Source: an uncultured SAR116 cluster alpha proteobacterium (GTDB taxonomy: Bacteria; Pseudomonadota; Alphaproteobacteria; Puniceispirillales; Marisalimonadaceae). From it: a stretch of 64,000 nt of DNA. Under the pieces are notes generated by a model, which did no database searches, was not told where the DNA came from, and saw only the letters and a list, made by a program, of their open reading frames with translations. The stretch lies in NCBI GenBank assembly GCA_902623995.1, contig CACNWE010000005.1, forward strand, positions 78,101-142,100. The letters run 5' to 3'. The position numbers and the translations under genes were made by a program. Below, piece after piece: positions 54,741 through 63,045 of the stretch; the stretch's first letter is position 1, and the number at the start of each line of letters is the position of its first letter.

Positions 54741-55445
54741 ATGATTACTCATCACAAATTTGAAAATCTTGGAGGAGCCAATCATGGATGGTTGAATGCT
54801 AAGCATCATTTTAGCTTTGCTAACTACTATGATCCACAAAAATTATGCCATGGAGAATTAATGGTAATTAATGATGATAGAATTGCCCCTAATACAGGTT
54901 TTGATACACATCCACATCAGAATATGGAGATTATCACGTACGTTCGCAAAGGAGCTATTACACACAAAGATAATAAAGGAAATCAAGGAAGGACTACTGC
55001 AGGAAATGTTCAAGTTATGAGTGCCGGAACCGGGATATATCATTCTGAGTTTAATTTGGAAAATGAAGAAACTAATATTTATCAGATTTGGATAAAGCCT
55101 AAAACAGTTGGTATTGAACCTGAATGGAATATGGCTGAATTCCCCAAAGAACCAGTTGAAGATTCTTTGCAGCTATTAGTTTCAGGAGACAAAACAGCTC
55201 CCCTAAATATAAACCAAGATGCCAGAATTTATGCTGGCAGATTGAACAAGGGTATAAAAGTAAAACACAATGTAATTGGTAAAGCTTATGTTCTAATATC
55301 CGAAGGAAATATTGACGTTAACGGTAATAAAACTGAAAAAGGAGATGGTCTTTCTATTTCAGATGAAACATCTTTAGAATTTGAAGCATTAAATGATGCT
55401 GAGTTACTCATAATTGAAGTGCCTGGTAAAGAAAATGCACGTTAA
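54741..55445 (+). CDS. pirin family protein (quercetinase/YhhW-like)
   Basis: The 234-residue bicupin has the pirin metal site: FDTHPHQNMEIITYV (two His), GTGIYHSEFN (His) and the following Glu. LGGANHGWLNAKHHFSFA is the usual N-terminus. YhhW-type pirins oxidise flavonols in vitro, but their natural role is stress-linked and unclear. AAAAGGAGA precedes the ATG. Confidence 0.92.
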   Translation: MITHHKFENLGGANHGWLNAKHHFSFANYYDPQKLCHGELMVINDDRIAPNTGFDTHPHQNMEIITYVRKGAITHKDNKGNQGRTTAGNVQVMSAGTGIYHSEFNLENEETNIYQIWIKPKTVGIEPEWNMAEFPKEPVEDSLQLLVSGDKTAPLNINQDARIYAGRLNKGIKVKHNVIGKAYVLISEGNIDVNGNKTEKGDGLSISDETSLEFEALNDAELLIIEVPGKENAR

Positions 55446-55523
55446 CTCTTAAGTACTATCTGGATGAGTTTTTCTTATTAAATAACTATCTTTTAAACCT
55501 ATTTTTACTAATGGAGATAAAAA

Positions 55524-56075
55524 ATGAAAAAAAATATATTAATTATTGGCGGAAGCCTGCGAGCAAAGTCTTTTAACAAATATCTGGCATCAAATTTAAT
55601 TGAAATTGGAAAGGAAAAATTTAATTTTGAAATATTTTCTAATTTTAATCTCCTGCCCCATTATAACACAGATGATCACAACCAAGATAATTGGCCAAAA
55701 ACCTTATTAGAATTAGAAGAAAAGATAAAAAAAGCCGATGGAGTTATATTTGTAACACCTGAATATAATTTTTCAGTACCAGGTTACTTAAAAAACTGTA
55801 TTGATTGGATTTCTAGATTGCCCAATCAACCTCTAGACAGGAAACCAGTTTGTATCCAGTCTGCTTCTTTAGGACCTCTTGGAGGAGCGAGAGTGCAGTA
55901 TCACTTAAGACAAATACTAGTATTCTTAAATGCAAAGGTAATGAATAAAAATGAAATATTTGTTACGTTTGCAAAGCAGAAATTTGATGAAAATTCTGGT
56001 AAATTGACCGATGCAATAACAATTGATTTTATAAGAAAACAGCTTGATGCTTTTTATATTTTTATAGATGAATAA
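55524..56075 (+). CDS. NADPH-dependent FMN reductase / quinone reductase
   Basis: The 183-residue flavodoxin-like protein has IIGGSLRAKSFNKYLA (FMN phosphate site), VIFVTPEYNFSVPGYLKNCIDW and SASLGPLGGARVQYHL. These match the NAD(P)H-dependent FMN/quinone reductase (ChrR/YieF-like) family. Reducing quinones by two electrons fits the redox-stress theme of the neighbouring DoxX, pirin and YciI genes. Confidence 0.92.
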   Translation: MKKNILIIGGSLRAKSFNKYLASNLIEIGKEKFNFEIFSNFNLLPHYNTDDHNQDNWPKTLLELEEKIKKADGVIFVTPEYNFSVPGYLKNCIDWISRLPNQPLDRKPVCIQSASLGPLGGARVQYHLRQILVFLNAKVMNKNEIFVTFAKQKFDENSGKLTDAITIDFIRKQLDAFYIFIDE

Positions 56076-56092
56076 TTTAATAGGAGTAAAAA

Positions 56093-56485
56093 ATGAATGA
56101 ACCAAAGATCACAAAACAAGATGTTTTAAATGCTTCAAGCGAAATGCTTAACAAGGATTTATATGTAGTATTTACAAAACCTACAAATGGAATGATTCCT
56201 GTTATGGAAAATCTAGAAGAACATCTTAAATTCCAAGTTTCGCTTGAAAAAAAAGGAATAATGTTTGGCGCTGGACCTTTTTGGGAAGATAATGAAATTG
56301 ACTGGAATGGAGAAGGAATGGTTATCATAAGAGCAAATTCTATTGAACATGCCAAAGAGATAGCCAGTTCCGATCCTATGCACAAGTCAGGCGCAAGAAG
56401 CTTTACAGTCAGGCCATGGTTACTTAACGAGGGCAACATTCAAGTAACTCTGGATTACTCAACAGGGAAATTTAAGTTGAAATAA
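56093..56485 (+). CDS. YciI family protein
   Basis: The 130-residue protein has a ferredoxin-like fold pattern; HLKFQVSLEKKGIMFGAGPF is the YciI-like His-containing segment, and MVIIRANSIEHAKEIASSDPMHKSGARSF follows (DP, the expected acidic turn). YciI proteins are thought to be small dehalogenase- or dehydratase-like enzymes. It starts 17 nt after the flavin reductase gene and ends the module. Confidence 0.85.
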   Translation: MNEPKITKQDVLNASSEMLNKDLYVVFTKPTNGMIPVMENLEEHLKFQVSLEKKGIMFGAGPFWEDNEIDWNGEGMVIIRANSIEHAKEIASSDPMHKSGARSFTVRPWLLNEGNIQVTLDYSTGKFKLK

Positions 56486-56597
56486 TTTAAATTTTTTGAA
56501 TTATCATATGTAATGGAAATTAATTTCTGTATTTTTTAATATTTTCTAGGACATATTAAAATGTAACAAATACTAATCTCCCCAGGTTCTTTGGTTA

Positions 56598-56650
56598 GTC
56601 TGCCCATTGACCGTAGTCCATGGAACACTGACCAGGGTTCATTGATGGGT
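56598..56650. repeat. island intergenic repeat, copy B
   Basis: Block 56598-56622 matches copy A with one mismatch in 25 nt (CCATTGACC and TAGTCCATG). It is followed by a partial reverse match ending in TTCATTGATGGG. It lies in the 249-nt gap between the YciI gene and the DUF1289 gene; I see no gene in that gap. Confidence 0.75.
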
Positions 56651-56734
56651 TATTGGAGTTTGTAATTAGTAGTTTTGTTTAAAGTCTTTAATGATTTCAG
56701 TAACTTTTAAAAAAAATTATGTGTATTTACATTA

Positions 56735-56917
56735 TCACATTTGATCTTTAACTATCTTCATTCTTTTATTTAAAACTTTTTGTAAATTTTTAATATCATA
56801 GGGTTTTAAACTTTTCCATTTTCTAGTTTCACCTTTAGTACGACCACATCCCAAACACCATCCATTAGGACCAATAAATTTACAAACGTCTATGCAAGGA
56901 CTTTTAGCTTTTTTCAT
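56735..56917 (-). CDS. DUF1289 small cysteine-rich protein
   Basis: The 60-residue protein has the DUF1289 pattern: PCIDVCKFIGPNGWCLGCGRTKGE, with four conserved Cys (CxxxC...CxxC), then a WKSL-type aromatic. The family is probably metal-binding; function unknown. It is the last gene of the leftward ABC importer run, starting 38 nt after the permease stop. Confidence 0.88.
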   Translation of the reverse strand: MKKAKSPCIDVCKFIGPNGWCLGCGRTKGETRKWKSLKPYDIKNLQKVLNKRMKIVKDQM

Positions 56918-56954
56918 TTTACTCTACTAGACAAAATTATAGTTTAATCATGTG

Positions 56955-58001
56955 TTATTTTCTTCTCAAAAGCCATACAAAAAAAATTCCTCCTACTAAT
57001 CCAGTAACGATTCCAATTGGCATATCCTCTGGAGGCATTATTGTTCGAGCAGCAATATCTGCCCAAAGTAAAAATATTGATCCCAGCAATGCTGAAAGAG
57101 GTAAAACTCGAAAATAATCTCCTCCAACGAACATTCTTACTATATGAGGAACCATTAAACCAACAAATCCGATTATACCAGAAAATGCTACCATAACACC
57201 AGTTATGAGCGCGCATACTACAAAAATAATAAAACGAAATTTAGTTACATTAATTCCAAGAGTTGAAGCTGTCTCATCACCAACAGTCATGGCATTTAAT
57301 ACTCTTGCTTGACTAAAAAGCCAAAGTCCACAAATTAATAAAACTGTAAGGGGATAAATTAGTTGGTTCCATTGAGCTAAACCTAAGCCACCTAACATCC
57401 AAAAAACAACTGTATGAGTGGCTTTTGGATCACCAAGGAAAATCAAAATATTGGCACATGACATGATTATAAAAGATACTGCCACGCCAGCTAAAACTAA
57501 ACGATCTGCACTTGTAGAACTAGTAAATCGTGAGACCATTAATACTATAAATGTTGCAAAAAGAGCACCTAGGAAGGCTAACAAAGGTACTGTTAACAAA
57601 CCAATAAATAAACCTGTGTGTAATAAAGCTAAAATTGCTCCAAAAGCACCACCAGAAGAAATGCCTAACAAATGTGGATCAGCAAGTAGATTACGGGTTA
57701 CTGATTGCAAACTAGCCCCAACAATTGCAAGTCCTGAGCCAACCATTATTGCTAATAAAGTGCGAGGGAATCGAATGTCCCAGACAATTGCCTCTCTTCC
57801 TTTTGACCAAGTCTGTTCAACAAGATCTGGTGAGAATTTATTTAATATAATTCCCCAAACAGTACTGGTATGGACAGAAACAGCGCCTACAGATATTCCA
57901 ATTGATAATGATATAATCAATAAAATTGATCCCAAACAGAAAAATGAAATTACTTTTCTGTTTGGTTTCATCATTTCATAATTTACTACTTTTGAAGCCA
58001 A
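56955..58001 (-). CDS. FecCD/BtuC-type ABC transporter permease
   Basis: The 348-residue protein has about ten TM helices. FPRTLLAIMVGSGLAIVGASLQ and NPLADPxxLG-like NLLADPHLLGISSGG are the FecCD signature, and GFVGLMVPHIVRMFVGGDY is the coupling-helix region. The family imports Fe-siderophores, heme, cobalamin and, in some Zur regulons, zinc complexes. The Zur-box context here favours zinc. Confidence 0.93.
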   Translation of the reverse strand: MASKVVNYEMMKPNRKVISFFCLGSILLIISLSIGISVGAVSVHTSTVWGIILNKFSPDLVEQTWSKGREAIVWDIRFPRTLLAIMVGSGLAIVGASLQSVTRNLLADPHLLGISSGGAFGAILALLHTGLFIGLLTVPLLAFLGALFATFIVLMVSRFTSSTSADRLVLAGVAVSFIIMSCANILIFLGDPKATHTVVFWMLGGLGLAQWNQLIYPLTVLLICGLWLFSQARVLNAMTVGDETASTLGINVTKFRFIIFVVCALITGVMVAFSGIIGFVGLMVPHIVRMFVGGDYFRVLPLSALLGSIFLLWADIAARTIMPPEDMPIGIVTGLVGGIFFVWLLRRK

Positions 58002-58006
58002 AACAT

Positions 58007-58957
58007 CTATTGCCTGAATGCCTTAGCTAATTTTTTGATTGCTTTAATGTTACGTGGACCAGGTGTGGCTTCCACATATTCCAATGTTACAAAGCGATCA
58101 TTTTTGACTGCATCTATATTTGCGAAGGCTGGATTAGACATCATGAATTTTCTTTTTTGTTCTGCTGTAACTTTTCCATAATTAACAATAACAACTACCT
58201 CAGGATTTCTATCAATTACTTCTTCCCAAGTTACTGTGCCCCAACTTTTTTGAAAATCATTCATTATGTTGATTCCTCCTGCAGCTTCAATAAGAGCGGT
58301 TGGCATAGCATAGCGTCCAGCTGTAAAAGGAGTGTCTTCCCCACTGTCATAAACAAAAACTTTTTTTGCGGATGTGGTTTTAAGTTTTTGAGTAAATTTA
58401 TTAAGATCTGATCGATATGCATCAACTAATTTTTTAGCACGATTTTCAATTTGAAATATACGACCCAAATTTAAAAGATCATTATACATATCATCCATAC
58501 TAACTTTTTTCTTAGTCATTATGTGGATACAACTTTCAGTTAATTCATAAACATTAATTCCAAATGGTTTTAATGTTTCTGGTGTAACTTCTCCGCCAAC
58601 CTTCATACCATAATTCCAGCCAGCAAAGAAAAAATCCGCATCTGCTCCAACTAAAACTTCTTTTGTTGGGTACTTTGGTGATAATTCTGGTAATTGCTTA
58701 ACTCCTAAACGCATTTCTTCATCTAATGTTTTCCAACCAGATATACCCGTATATCCAACCATCTTGTCAGAGAGACCAAGAACAAGCATCATTTCTGTTA
58801 AATTAACATCATTAGATATTGCCCTTTGGGGAGGACTGTCAAAAGTCACAGTTCGATTACAACTATCTACTGAAACTTTACTTAAAGCCAAACTATTAAA
58901 ACTTATTATTAGAAAAAAACTCAAAATAAATATTTTTAATTTAAAAGCTAAATTCAT
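58007..58957 (-). CDS. ABC transporter substrate-binding protein (BtuF/FecB type)
   Basis: The 316-residue protein has a Sec signal (KLKIFILSFFLIISFNSLALS) and then two globular lobes linked by a helix, as in class III binding proteins. DSCNRTVTFDSPPQRAI and NDVNLTEMMLVLGL open the mature part; PGPRNIKAI closes it. It lacks the His-rich loop of ZnuA-type zinc binders, so it more likely binds a metal chelate than a bare ion. It precedes the permease gene by 5 nt. Confidence 0.88.
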   Translation of the reverse strand: MNLAFKLKIFILSFFLIISFNSLALSKVSVDSCNRTVTFDSPPQRAISNDVNLTEMMLVLGLSDKMVGYTGISGWKTLDEEMRLGVKQLPELSPKYPTKEVLVGADADFFFAGWNYGMKVGGEVTPETLKPFGINVYELTESCIHIMTKKKVSMDDMYNDLLNLGRIFQIENRAKKLVDAYRSDLNKFTQKLKTTSAKKVFVYDSGEDTPFTAGRYAMPTALIEAAGGINIMNDFQKSWGTVTWEEVIDRNPEVVVIVNYGKVTAEQKRKFMMSNPAFANIDAVKNDRFVTLEYVEATPGPRNIKAIKKLAKAFRQ

Positions 58958-58967
58958 AATTTTCTCC

Positions 58968-59753
58968 TTAATGTAAATGAAATGTTATTTGTTTGGAGTT
59001 ACTTGGTGTCAACAATTCGTGACACGCTTTCACCCTAAAAGCTTCTGAGATGTTACTTTCAGAAAGAATTAAATTTGGTTTACCAAAACCTAAAGCGCAA
59101 CCATCCTTCAATAGAAGGATTTCATCGCAATTACTTCTAGCCATATTCAGGTCATGAAGAGATGTAATAACAGTAATTGATAAATCTTTTAAAAGATTTA
59201 AGATTTCAAGTTGTTGACGAATATCTAAATGATTAGTTGGTTCGTCTAAAATTAATATATCAGGTTCTTGAGCTAACGCTCTAGCAATCATTACACGCTG
59301 ACGTTCACCACCAGATAAAGTATTTAAGTGTCGATTTTCGAATTTATTTAAAGAAAGACGATCAATTGATGATTGCACAATTTTTTTATCATTTTTACTG
59401 TTTGAATTACTTAACCATTTAGAATAAGGAGTACGCCCTAAAGTAACAATTTCTCTCACAGTTAATGAAAAATCTGAGAAATTTTCTTGTAAAACTGTTG
59501 CAACAGAACAAGCTACCTGACGAGAAGTCAATTTCCATATATCAATACCATTAATTTTAACTTTTCCTGTTGTTGGCTTATAATAACGATACAACAACCT
59601 CAATAGAGTTGATTTTCCTGCACCATTTGGCCCTACTACGCCAAGTATTTTTCTTGGGCTTAATTTAAAACTTAAAGGATAGAGAATTTTCTGTTTTTTT
59701 TGTTTAACAGACCAACTTACATCATCAACAGTAATACCCAAACCTTTTTGCAT
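58968..59753 (-). CDS. ABC transporter ATP-binding protein (FecE/BtuD type)
   Basis: The 261-residue ATPase has Walker A GPNGAGKSTLLR, the Q-loop, signature LSGGERQRVMIARAL, Walker B ILILDEPTNHLD and the switch His. It drives the FecCD-type permease. It follows the DUF1636 gene by 4 nt and precedes the binding protein by 10 nt, so the four genes form one operon starting at the Zur operators. Confidence 0.95.
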   Translation of the reverse strand: MQKGLGITVDDVSWSVKQKKQKILYPLSFKLSPRKILGVVGPNGAGKSTLLRLLYRYYKPTTGKVKINGIDIWKLTSRQVACSVATVLQENFSDFSLTVREIVTLGRTPYSKWLSNSNSKNDKKIVQSSIDRLSLNKFENRHLNTLSGGERQRVMIARALAQEPDILILDEPTNHLDIRQQLEILNLLKDLSITVITSLHDLNMARSNCDEILLLKDGCALGFGKPNLILSESNISEAFRVKACHELLTPSNSKQITFHLH

Positions 59754-59757
59754 TTTC

Positions 59758-60171
59758 TTAACTTTTATATAGATATGTTACTAGATCGGAGTTACTTACG
59801 ATAGAAGGAAGCCTTCCAAGTATGTTAGATCTGAAAAGTTGGGGTCTTTCTCCTCTTCTTAAAAACCCATTAGGAGAGTTTGAATACCTTCTTATTAAAT
59901 CAATTAATTCACTCGTATATTCTTGATTATCAGGGATTATATCACCAAAAACATAGGTAAAATTATTTTCTGATGTTAGAGAAATTACGCATGGTCTTTT
60001 ACACTGACTCATACAAGCGACTGATCTCACTTTTAAATTTAGTATTTTATTATTTTTTATTTTATTAAGAAAATTATCTAAAAATCTTTGTCCACCACGA
60101 CTTTTTAGATCATCCTCTTTGCCATCTCGGCATCTGTTACAGATTGATAATATTGTTTTATTCGTATTCAT
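59758..60171 (-). CDS. DUF1636 metal-binding protein
   Basis: The 137-residue protein matches DUF1636: an N-terminal CNRCRDG, a central CMSQCKRPCVISL, and the late FLRRGERPQLFRSNILGRLP. The cysteine set (C..C and C...C...C) resembles thioredoxin-like [2Fe-2S] ferredoxin or zinc sites. It is the first gene of the leftward operon, directly next to the Zur operators. Its function is unknown; the context suggests a role in zinc or zinc-chelate handling. Confidence 0.87.
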   Translation of the reverse strand: MNTNKTILSICNRCRDGKEDDLKSRGGQRFLDNFLNKIKNNKILNLKVRSVACMSQCKRPCVISLTSENNFTYVFGDIIPDNQEYTSELIDLIRRYSNSPNGFLRRGERPQLFRSNILGRLPSIVSNSDLVTYLYKS

Positions 60172-60181
60172 GATTTAAATT

Positions 60182-60199
60182 ATGTTATGTTATAACATT
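60182..60199. promoter_or_regulatory. Zur-type operator 1
   Basis: The 18-mer ATGTTATGTTATAACATT contains the palindrome ATGTTATAACAT and matches the proteobacterial Zur box core TGTTATAACA. It starts 11 nt from the DUF1636 start codon and probably blocks that promoter when zinc is sufficient. Confidence 0.85.
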
Positions 60200-60233
60200 A
60201 CATTTATTATTTAAAAGTCCGGCTGTCAATAAA

Positions 60234-60251
60234 ATGTTATGTTATAACATT
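60234..60251. promoter_or_regulatory. Zur-type operator 2
   Basis: This is an exact second copy of the 18-mer at 60182, 52 bp away and in the same orientation. It lies 61 nt before the regulator gene, where it would control the rightward operon. Two copies in a divergent promoter fit dual, autoregulated control. Confidence 0.85.
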
Positions 60252-60311
60252 GCAATATTAAAAACGAGTTGATATAATATCTTTAGAGGTATCAAAATTG
60301 AGGGTCAATTG

Positions 60312-60707
60312 ATGTCAGTTACAAACAAACGTTTAACACACTCGGATAGAGTTTTTAATTTTTTGAAAAAACAAAAACAACCATTAACAGCCTACGAAAT
60401 TTTAGATCTTTTAAGATCAGAAGGTATCACAGCTGCTACAACTGTTTACAGAGCATTAGACAAATTACATAAAGATGGACTTATTCATCGCATTGAGTCA
60501 TTAAATGCTTGGACAAAATGTTGTGGATCTCATAAAAACAAAATCCCAGTGTTTGAAATCTGTAATGATTGTGGCGATGTTAAAGAACATCTAGATCAGA
60601 AATTAACAGATAATATCAAAAATCTCTCTGATAGAACAGGATTTAAAGCCAACAATCCTGTTTTCGAAATACATGGCCTATGTGGCAATTGCTCATCAAA
60701 TATATAA
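60312..60707 (+). CDS. zur: Fur family transcriptional regulator, Zur-like
   Basis: The 131-residue protein has the Fur winged helix (QPLTAYEILDLLRSEGITAATTVYRALDKL) and the dimerisation domain with structural cysteines (FEICNDCGD and GLCGNC) and metal His. Zur rather than Fur or PerR is favoured by TTVYRALDKL, the downstream COG0523 gene and the two flanking Zur boxes. I chose ATG 60312, preceded by GAGGG 8 nt upstream; a TTG one codon earlier also exists. Confidence 0.9.
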   Translation: MSVTNKRLTHSDRVFNFLKKQKQPLTAYEILDLLRSEGITAATTVYRALDKLHKDGLIHRIESLNAWTKCCGSHKNKIPVFEICNDCGDVKEHLDQKLTDNIKNLSDRTGFKANNPVFEIHGLCGNCSSNI

Positions 60708-60723
60708 TTAAAAGGATAAAGAC

Positions 60724-61698
60724 ATGAATAATACTTCTGAACAAGTCCCAGTTACAGTTTTGACTGGATTTCTAGGAGCCGGAAAAACAACTCTTCTTAA
60801 CAGAATTCTAACAGAACAACACGGTAAGCGCTATGCAGTAATCGTAAATGAATTTGGAGAACAAGGTATTGACAATGATCTTGTCGTTGATGCTGATGAA
60901 GAAGTTTTTGAAATGAATAATGGATGTATTTGCTGCACTGTTAGGGGTGATTTAATTCGCATTCTAGGTGGACTTATGAAAAGGGCTGATAAACTAGATG
61001 CTATTATTGTGGAAACAACAGGACTGGCAGATCCTGCTCCAGTTGCGCAAACTTTTTTTGTTGACCAGGATGTATCTGATAAAACTAAATTGGATGCAAT
61101 AGTCACCGTTGCAGACGCAGTGCATCTTAGTAATCAGCTTGGTGAACACCATGAAGCTGAAGAACAGATAGCATTCGCTGACATTGTTTTACTTAATAAA
61201 ATTGATCTTGTAGATGACAACTCGATTGATAATGTTAAAGCAAGAATTAAAAAAATTAATCCATATGCAAAAATAGTCAAAACTAATCGTTGTGATATTC
61301 CACTTAATGAAGTTTTAGGACTTAATGCATTTAGTTTAGATCGTGTTTTAGAAGTTGAACCTGATTTCTTAGATTCTGATCATGACCACGAGCACGATGA
61401 TGATGTAACAAGCATGTCATTTGTCTCTGAAACACCCCTAGATATGGATAAATTTCAAACTTGGTTTGGTAATTTATTGCAAACACACGGACAAGATATT
61501 CTGAGGTCAAAGGGCATATTAAGTTTTGAAGGTAAAGATGACCGTTATGTTTTTCAAGGTGTCCATATGCTCATGGATGCATCTCCAATGGGCACTTGGC
61601 CTGAAGGAAAAGAGCGCAATTCAAGAGTAGTTTTTATAGGTCGAAATCTTGAAAACATGGGTCTTGATGAAGGTTTTGAGGGATGTAAATTGAATTAA
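60724..61698 (+). CDS. COG0523 (CobW/ZigA-like) GTP-binding metallochaperone
   Basis: The 324-residue protein has Walker A GFLGAGKTTLLN, the metal-binding GCICCTV (CxCC), G4 NKID and a His/Asp-rich stretch (DHDHEHDDD) before the CobW C-terminal domain. COG0523 GTPases under Zur control deliver zinc to key enzymes in zinc starvation. It starts 16 nt after zur, so it is in the same operon. Confidence 0.95.
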   Translation: MNNTSEQVPVTVLTGFLGAGKTTLLNRILTEQHGKRYAVIVNEFGEQGIDNDLVVDADEEVFEMNNGCICCTVRGDLIRILGGLMKRADKLDAIIVETTGLADPAPVAQTFFVDQDVSDKTKLDAIVTVADAVHLSNQLGEHHEAEEQIAFADIVLLNKIDLVDDNSIDNVKARIKKINPYAKIVKTNRCDIPLNEVLGLNAFSLDRVLEVEPDFLDSDHDHEHDDDVTSMSFVSETPLDMDKFQTWFGNLLQTHGQDILRSKGILSFEGKDDRYVFQGVHMLMDASPMGTWPEGKERNSRVVFIGRNLENMGLDEGFEGCKLN

Positions 61699-61730
61699 AT
61701 AACTATAATTTACTTCAATAATAATTCAAA

Positions 61731-62783
61731 ATGTCAGATAGAGAAAAATTTTTAGAGCAAAAAATATCTTACTTAGAGCCTGAAGAAACAGAACTAGAAG
61801 GTAGAGGTAAGGAATTAGAAATAAATGCTCCAGTTACTGGTGCAGTTACAATTCCTGAGGCTGTTGTTGCAGGATTTGGTGACGGTACTGTAAGATTTTT
61901 TAGGTCAGAAGAAACACCAAAAATAATTGATGCGCATCATGGTGTGGTACTCTGTATAGCCACAAATGGTAGTGAGGTGTTTACTGGTGGTGATGATGGT
62001 CGATTTTTACAAATATCTCCTGATGGAACAATAACTGAAATTGCTAATTTTGGAACTCGTTGGGTTGATACAGTAGCGGCAACAAAAGATAATATGGTTT
62101 GTTCATCAGGTAAAAATGCTTATTTGTGGTCTAGTGGTAATACAAAAGAAAAAATTTTAGAACATACAAGCACTATAGGAGGTATGGCATTTGATAGAAA
62201 TGGAAAACGTTTGGCAGTTGCCAGCTATGGAGGGGTTACTCTTTGGGAGCAAGGTAACAGACGATGGAAATCTTCACGGCTTGTATGGAAAGGATCTCAC
62301 AGCAAAGTAAGTTTTAGCCCTGATGGAAAATATATCGTGACTACCATGCAAGAAAGTGAACTTCATGGATGGCGTATACGAGATAAAGTAGATTTAGCTA
62401 TGAGAGGGTATCCAGCAAAGATAAAAAGTTTTGCATGGGTAGGTGACATTCCTCACCTTGCTACTGCTGGTGACCATCAAGCAATTTGTTGGCCGTTTGA
62501 TGGTAAAGACGGACCACTTGGTAGAGAACCAGTTTGTGTTGCTGATTGTGGTAAAAAAATCTCAACTTTTATAGAACCCTTAACAGGCGAAAAGGCTATT
62601 TTTGTGGGCTTTAATGATGGTACAGTTTTATTATCAGAGGTAGATGATAGAAAAAATCCATTTGTTGTTAGAAATCCTAAAGGTTATGAAATATCTGCAA
62701 TATCACTTTCATCAGATCGTTCTTATATTTTGATAGGCGACTTAGGTGGTAATATATTGTGGTCTCCATTATGGGCAAATTAA
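61731..62783 (+). CDS. WD40 repeat protein of the Zur operon
   Basis: The 350-residue protein is a beta-propeller with several WD-like blades, for example FGDGTVRFFRSEE, GRFLQISPDGT, VSFSPDGKYIVTT and GFNDGTVLLSEVD, and no signal peptide or TM helix. Such proteins are frequently found next to Zur-linked COG0523 genes in alphaproteobacteria, which suggests a scaffold or partner for the GTPase or its client. Catalysis is not expected. It follows the COG0523 gene by 32 nt. Confidence 0.87.
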   Translation: MSDREKFLEQKISYLEPEETELEGRGKELEINAPVTGAVTIPEAVVAGFGDGTVRFFRSEETPKIIDAHHGVVLCIATNGSEVFTGGDDGRFLQISPDGTITEIANFGTRWVDTVAATKDNMVCSSGKNAYLWSSGNTKEKILEHTSTIGGMAFDRNGKRLAVASYGGVTLWEQGNRRWKSSRLVWKGSHSKVSFSPDGKYIVTTMQESELHGWRIRDKVDLAMRGYPAKIKSFAWVGDIPHLATAGDHQAICWPFDGKDGPLGREPVCVADCGKKISTFIEPLTGEKAIFVGFNDGTVLLSEVDDRKNPFVVRNPKGYEISAISLSSDRSYILIGDLGGNILWSPLWAN

Positions 62784-62787
62784 AAAA

Positions 62788-63045
62788 ATGAATGACATGT
62801 TTAATCAAAAAAAAGCAAAACCTGAAAATATTAGATATTTAAAAGATATAATCTCTAAAAAATTAAACTTACCTGAAACCACAATATTAAGTATTGCTGA
62901 ACTTAGCTGTCACGAGCCTGGTTGTCCTCCAAAAGAGACAGTAATTACCACTAATGCAAATGATGGAACAAGTAAAACTTGGAAAATTGAAAAACCAATA
63001 GATCAGATTGATAATTTTGATGTTGAAAATTTATTGGAGAGTTGA
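62788..63045 (+). CDS. small CxxxxC protein (possible metal-binding)
   Basis: The 85-residue protein has one notable motif, SCHEPGCPPKETVI (two Cys and one His), which could bind zinc. It starts 4 nt after the WD40 stop, so it belongs to the zur operon. I chose ATG 62788; an earlier ATG would overlap the WD40 gene. I recognise no established function, though similar small proteins accompany COG0523 genes. Confidence 0.7.
   Translation: MNDMFNQKKAKPENIRYLKDIISKKLNLPETTILSIAELSCHEPGCPPKETVITTNANDGTSKTWKIEKPIDQIDNFDVENLLES

Noticed and set aside
57418..57981. 187-codon plus-strand frame opposite the FecCD permease gene
   Set aside because: Antisense shadow of a conserved gene, with no domain or ribosome binding site of note.
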